Shown here: positions 35,802 through 39,617 of the stretch, one piece after another
How positions within the stretch are numbered: position 1 is the stretch's first letter
Layout of the letters: every line of letters starts with the position of its first letter
DNA from: Chitinophagaceae bacterium
GTDB lineage: Bacteria; Bacteroidota; Bacteroidia; Chitinophagales; Chitinophagaceae
Direction of reading: 5' to 3'
Assembly (NCBI GenBank): GCA_027486835.1
Contig: JAIXOJ010000101.1
Location: forward strand, 1 to 39,617
Length of the DNA stretch: 39,617 nucleotides
Made by a program: the position numbers and the translations under genes
The notes under the pieces: generated by a model
The model's input: the letters and a program-made list of their open reading frames with translations, nothing else
Databases searched by the model: none
Told to the model about the DNA's origin: nothing

Positions 35802-37310
35802 TTAAAAATCAATTTTAGCAAAGCAAATGTAGTTTCTATACATGCAGGGTACAACAATTTGTCTTAAACCTGTTTGTTTTCCATTGCGGGGCATAAATTC
35901 ATAACCCTTATCTAACCCTCTAATCGTAGGGCTTCGGGTAATTTGCCCCTCGGGTGTAATACTTTGATCAGTGAGAATATTTTGCCTTTTTTCTTGGGTG
36001 TTAAACAAGAAATGTATGCGGTCTCCACTATTGAGTGTGCTATAACTGATGTAATTTTCTGTATTGTCGTCTTGTTGTGTTTTGTGAATTACATTACTCC
36101 ATAAGAGTTTCCCTTGATTGTCAATAGAAAGCATCAGTACATTTTCTGCGAAATAACGGGTAACAGAATTGAAGGGTCGAGAAAACGGACTGCCATAATA
36201 ACCACCTCCAAAACCTCCACCCAAACCAAAACCTCCGTCCCAACGATTGAATAAATCATTACCCGAAGTGTTACTGTAATAAGATTCAGCAGCCAATAGT
36301 ATTCCCCCATCTTTTTTTACCACTACATTTCTTAAATAGAATGTATTGAGTGCGGTTTTGGCTGTACCGCTTACACTCGCCTCTGACCGTAAATCTTCCC
36401 CAAGGCCAATGAACGTATTGAGTAATTCATGTTGTTGCAATTTGTCCCACTGAAAACAAAAAAAGCCATCCACATTACCGCGCTTCTTGGTTGAGTACAA
36501 TGCATTGATTAGGTAATGCTTATTATAATTATCGATTTTAAGCCTTACATCATCCAAAAAATTGCCTTTTAAGGGTATTTCATATTGAGAAAGGGAATCG
36601 CTGAGAGCCGCTTTGGTTACAATACTTAGCTTATTGATTACATCGCTTTGATTAGAACCAAACGATTTCAAAAAAGCCATATCGCCTGTATTATCCACTT
36701 GAAATTCAGATAAAAAAGCATGGTTATCAGGCATAACCATGGCCAAAATAGTTTTATGAAGCAGGTTTAATTGTTTATCAAATAGCACCGTTGTTACCTC
36801 ATGTTCCTTGCCTTCCAGTCGGTTTATCTTCACTATCATAATGCGTTGTTTATCCTCGCTGTTTACAACTGTATAGATTTTATCACTTGAGTTACTATTC
36901 AAGATGGTGCTGTCCATTGGTATTACCCCACCTATTTTCTTTGCTTCAGCATCCAATTTAATTGCCATGCAGTAAACAATATTTTTTCGTTGGTATTGAT
37001 AGATTAAATAGTAGAAATCTGAATAAGCTACAAAGTCCACATTTAATATGCGAGTAGGCAGATAATCTAATTTTTCTTTTTGAAGGAGTTGCATGGAAGC
37101 GTCAAAAATGGAGATGCTGTGCACGTCCCTACTGTTTTTGTAAACGTACACTTGCCCGTTTAACTTGCCAATAATTTCAAAAGACAGGTCTTTAGCATCT
37201 TCTTTGTCAGGCTCGGTGTAGTTGATAACTTGGGAATTACCATTTGGTAGAAAGAATACAAAACAAGTAAAAAAAAGTAAAGTATAAAGAAGGGGGCGCG
37301 GAAACAACAT
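35802..37310 (-). CDS. Secreted protein of unknown function
   Basis: 502 aa. The signal peptide (LLYTLLFFTCFVFFLPNGNSQ) precedes a beta-rich body whose repeating pattern of short strands and turns (VYVYKNSRDVHSISIFDASM; DFYYLIYQYQRKNIVY; GGILLAAESYYS) suggests a propeller-like fold. Around residues 360-380 is a Gly- and aromatic-rich stretch (GGFGLGGGFGGGYYGSPF). No sorting domain or lipobox was seen, so it is likely periplasmic or outer-membrane associated. It is the first gene of the run ending with purQ and the DsbD-alpha-like gene, and divergent from kup across 162 bp. Confidence 0.7.
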   Translation of the reverse strand: MLFPRPLLYTLLFFTCFVFFLPNGNSQVINYTEPDKEDAKDLSFEIIGKLNGQVYVYKNSRDVHSISIFDASMQLLQKEKLDYLPTRILNVDFVAYSDFYYLIYQYQRKNIVYCMAIKLDAEAKKIGGVIPMDSTILNSNSSDKIYTVVNSEDKQRIMIVKINRLEGKEHEVTTVLFDKQLNLLHKTILAMVMPDNHAFLSEFQVDNTGDMAFLKSFGSNQSDVINKLSIVTKAALSDSLSQYEIPLKGNFLDDVRLKIDNYNKHYLINALYSTKKRGNVDGFFCFQWDKLQQHELLNTFIGLGEDLRSEASVSGTAKTALNTFYLRNVVVKKDGGILLAAESYYSNTSGNDLFNRWDGGFGLGGGFGGGYYGSPFSRPFNSVTRYFAENVLMLSIDNQGKLLWSNVIHKTQQDDNTENYISYSTLNSGDRIHFLFNTQEKRQNILTDQSITPEGQITRSPTIRGLDKGYEFMPRNGKQTGLRQIVVPCMYRNYICFAKIDF

Positions 37311-37432
37311 AAGTCGGAAAAATTAGTACAACTCCAATAGAGCAAATATTCAAACTGAGGTATTGCAACAAAAATCAACAAAATATTACAGCAGATTTGT
37401 TAACTTTTTATCGCTCACAGTCAAGAAGCCTA

Positions 37433-37440
37433 TACTTTTG
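37433..37440 (+). promoter_or_regulatory. -7 element for kup
   Basis: TACTTTTG matches TAnnTTTG exactly, 32 bp before the GTG start of kup. The nearest TTTG upstream (37396) is too far away to be a standard -33 element. Confidence 0.5.
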
Positions 37441-37472
37441 CGCCTCATTTGTCTTACAAGTAAACTTTTATT

Positions 37473-39455
37473 GTGAATAAACACATTAACAAAGTATCTG
37501 CGGCGGGGATATTAATTGCGTTGGGAATTATTTATGGTGACATTGGAACTTCTCCTCTTTATGTGCTAAATGCTATAGTAAAAGGCAGAACTATCACCGA
37601 AGATTTGATACTCGGTTCGCTGTCCTGTATCTTTTGGACGTTAACACTTCAAACTACTATTAAGTACGTGATTCTTACCCTAAAAGCCGACAACAAAGGG
37701 GAAGGGGGAATTTTTAGCCTTTATGCGCTCGTAAGACGACGTAAGAAATGGCTTGTAATACCTGCAATGATTGGGGGAGCAGCCCTGCTTGCGGACGGAA
37801 TTATTACTCCACCAATTTCTGTTACTTCAGCAATTGAAGGTTTACAACAGCTCAAAGCATTCCACAACATAGAAACGAAAACAATCGTGATTATTGTAAT
37901 TGCGGTTATTTCATCACTGTTTATTCTGCAACAATTTGGCACCGCCTCCATTGGAAAATTATTCGGCCCTATTATGGGTGTATGGTTTACCATGTTGGCA
38001 GCCCTTGGCTTTTCTCATATTTCTGATGAAATAGGCATTCTCAAGTCTCTAAGCCCGCATTATGCATTTGAATTATTGGCAAATTATCCTAAAGGCTTCT
38101 GGATTTTAGGCGCGGTGTTCCTGTGTACCACTGGTGCGGAGGCGCTTTATAGTGATTTAGGGCACTGCGGTAGAGCCAATATCCGCTACTCTTGGGTCTT
38201 CGTAAAACTGTGTTTGATAGTAAATTATCTTGGACAAGGTGCGTGGTTATTAGCCAATTACCATGACCAGATGGTGCCTTTGGAAATGTTTGACAATGGG
38301 TTTAATCCATTCTATGGAATTATGCCCCAATGGTTTAAACTCATAGGGATAATAATAGCTACTGTAGCAGCCATTATTGCAAGTCAGGCATTAATATCGG
38401 GGTCTTTCACGCTTATAGCAGAGGCCATGCGCCTTAACCTCTGGCCCAAAATGAAGATAAATTACCCCAGTGAAGAAAAGGGGCAATTATATATACCTGG
38501 CATTAGTCTTTTGCTGTTTGTTGGTTGTGTAGGCATCGTTTTATACTTCCAAAAATCATCCAACATGGAAGCGGCCTATGGTCTTGCTATTACCATGTGC
38601 ATGATTAGTACTTCTATACTTTTTGCCAATTTTCTAGTTAGTCATCGAGTACTGCCAGTATGGATTTATGTTTATTTAGCAGTGTACATATCCATAGAAA
38701 TGTCTTTTCTGGTTGCCAACTTGGAAAAATTTCCGCATGGGGGTTATGTAACCTTGATTGTTGGTGGGGCACTATTTGTGGTGATGTATGTTTGGTATCG
38801 CAGCCGCAAGATTAAAAACCGTTATGTTGAGTTTGTCCGTCTCCAACATTACATTCCTATGTTGAAAGAACTAAGTGAAGATGTAAGCATACCCACTTAT
38901 GCTACTCACTTGGTGTACATGACAAGTGCCAACAACCCAAAAGAAATTGAACACAAAATCATCTATTCCATTCTGAATATGAAGCCAAAGCGGGCTAATG
39001 TTTATTGGTTCGTTCATGTGGATGTATTAGACGACCCTTATACCTGTGAATACATTGTAGATCATATTGTGCCAGATGAAGTGATTCGCGTTGAATTCAG
39101 GGTTGGATTTAGGGTGGAACAACGCATTACCCTTATGCTTAAGCATGTGGTACAAGACTTAGTGGCTAACAAAGAAGTGAACGTTACAAGTAGGTTTGTG
39201 AGCCTTGAACGTAACCATGTAGTGGGAGACTTCAGAATTATAGTACTAGAAAAATTCCTTAGCCAAGACAATGAATTACCGTTTATTGAACGGATAATTA
39301 TGAAAGTTTACTTTTTCCTTAAAGACATCAGTCTCAGTGAAGAACGCGGTTTTGGTCTTGATCCAAGTACTGTTACAGTGGAAAAATTCCCACTGATTGT
39401 TTCTCCTTACAGTAAACTTAAATTGAAAAGGATACAGCAAAAAGCCACACATTAA
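37473..39455 (+). CDS. kup: Kup-type potassium uptake protein
   Basis: Potassium/proton symporter of the KUP/HAK/KT family, 660 aa with a GTG start. The signature GIIYGDIGTSPLYVLNAI opens the first helix. KADNKGEGGIFSLYALVRR, LLADGIITPPISVTSAIEG and GAEALYSDLGHCG follow, with about twelve membrane helices to residue 450. A cytoplasmic C-terminal domain of about 200 residues (from RLQHYIPMLKELSED to the end) completes it. No in-frame ATG lies near the expected N-terminus, supporting GTG. The gene is divergent from the secreted 502-aa gene. Confidence 0.95.
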   Translation: MNKHINKVSAAGILIALGIIYGDIGTSPLYVLNAIVKGRTITEDLILGSLSCIFWTLTLQTTIKYVILTLKADNKGEGGIFSLYALVRRRKKWLVIPAMIGGAALLADGIITPPISVTSAIEGLQQLKAFHNIETKTIVIIVIAVISSLFILQQFGTASIGKLFGPIMGVWFTMLAALGFSHISDEIGILKSLSPHYAFELLANYPKGFWILGAVFLCTTGAEALYSDLGHCGRANIRYSWVFVKLCLIVNYLGQGAWLLANYHDQMVPLEMFDNGFNPFYGIMPQWFKLIGIIIATVAAIIASQALISGSFTLIAEAMRLNLWPKMKINYPSEEKGQLYIPGISLLLFVGCVGIVLYFQKSSNMEAAYGLAITMCMISTSILFANFLVSHRVLPVWIYVYLAVYISIEMSFLVANLEKFPHGGYVTLIVGGALFVVMYVWYRSRKIKNRYVEFVRLQHYIPMLKELSEDVSIPTYATHLVYMTSANNPKEIEHKIIYSILNMKPKRANVYWFVHVDVLDDPYTCEYIVDHIVPDEVIRVEFRVGFRVEQRITLMLKHVVQDLVANKEVNVTSRFVSLERNHVVGDFRIIVLEKFLSQDNELPFIERIIMKVYFFLKDISLSEERGFGLDPSTVTVEKFPLIVSPYSKLKLKRIQQKATH

Positions 39456-39617
39456 GGATAGGAACTTTATGGGATTAGTATAGGTGCTAATATTTCTCAA
39501 CAGAGTGAGAGATTGGGAGCCAATGTTTCTTAGTTATATAACTTGCGTCACGACTCTCGCAGCTAAGATCATTTGTGTTATTGAGTTTGAACTCATCACA
39601 GAGTTTGATTCTGACCA
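39456..39617. other. Right-edge non-coding tail
   Basis: No terminator hairpin was found after kup. The last bases include AGAGTTTGATTCTG, which matches the conserved 5' start of 16S rRNA, but the next four bases (ACCA) do not fit the GCTC expected. The window stops too early to decide. Confidence 0.35.

Noticed and set aside
39585-39617. Annotation of 16S rRNA at the right edge
   Set aside because: Only 14 bases match and the following bases disagree; listed as a question, not as a feature.

Overview
The window looks like chromosomal DNA of a Bacteroidota bacterium, probably close to Chitinophagaceae. This is inferred from a giant surface protein with a type IX secretion (T9SS) sorting tail, several exact TAnnTTTG -7 promoter elements, the short Bacteroidota-type arginine decarboxylase, a LytTR response regulator, and AT-rich intergenic DNA full of small palindromic repeats. 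No rRNA, tRNA or CRISPR array could be established.

Layout. 0-6.2 kb is ordinary housekeeping: murA (with Asp in place of the catalytic Cys), a DUF47/PhoU-like regulator with a Pit phosphate transporter, pcm, and arginine decarboxylase. 6.6-8.5 kb holds an AIPR-family protein with a nuclease-like N-terminus, a probable phage-defence gene. 8.5-9.4 kb is repeat DNA: a 91-bp mobile-looking element and a 54-bp tandem array of TGACACA/TGTGTCA palindromes. 9.5-11.6 kb is a copper-type P-type ATPase. 12-18.2 kb encodes a 2067-residue secreted protein with RCC1, cadherin-like and NHL repeats and a T9SS tail. 18.2-19.5 kb is a repeat cluster, followed by an orphan LytTR response regulator. A conserved block of about 41 bp with 21-bp-phased direct repeats lies upstream of both the regulator and the giant protein. 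20.5-21.6 kb is a decayed IS4-type transposase, itself split by a copy of the mobile repeat.

21.7-31.2 kb is the accessory region. It holds a GH13 enzyme, two nearly identical avidin/streptavidin-family proteins (140 aa each, nearly all biotin contacts conserved, no signal peptide), and a small membrane protein between them. Upstream of these are a secreted coiled-coil protein, a membrane protein with an N-terminus resembling an effector-associated domain, and a protein with a C-terminal carboxypeptidase-regulatory-like domain. The last of these starts 8 bp from an array of forty 7-bp repeats. The avidin pair and its neighbours are the best candidate here for an undescribed system.

31.2-39.6 kb returns to core genes: DsbD, a stand-alone DsbD-alpha-like protein, purQ, a DUF6427-like membrane protein, a secreted protein of unknown function, and a Kup potassium transporter.

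At least five copies of one ~91-bp inverted-repeat element are scattered through the window. Three have exact 8-bp target duplications and one a 7/8 match. One copy sits in the transposase pseudogene, and removing it restores the reading frame, so the element has moved.
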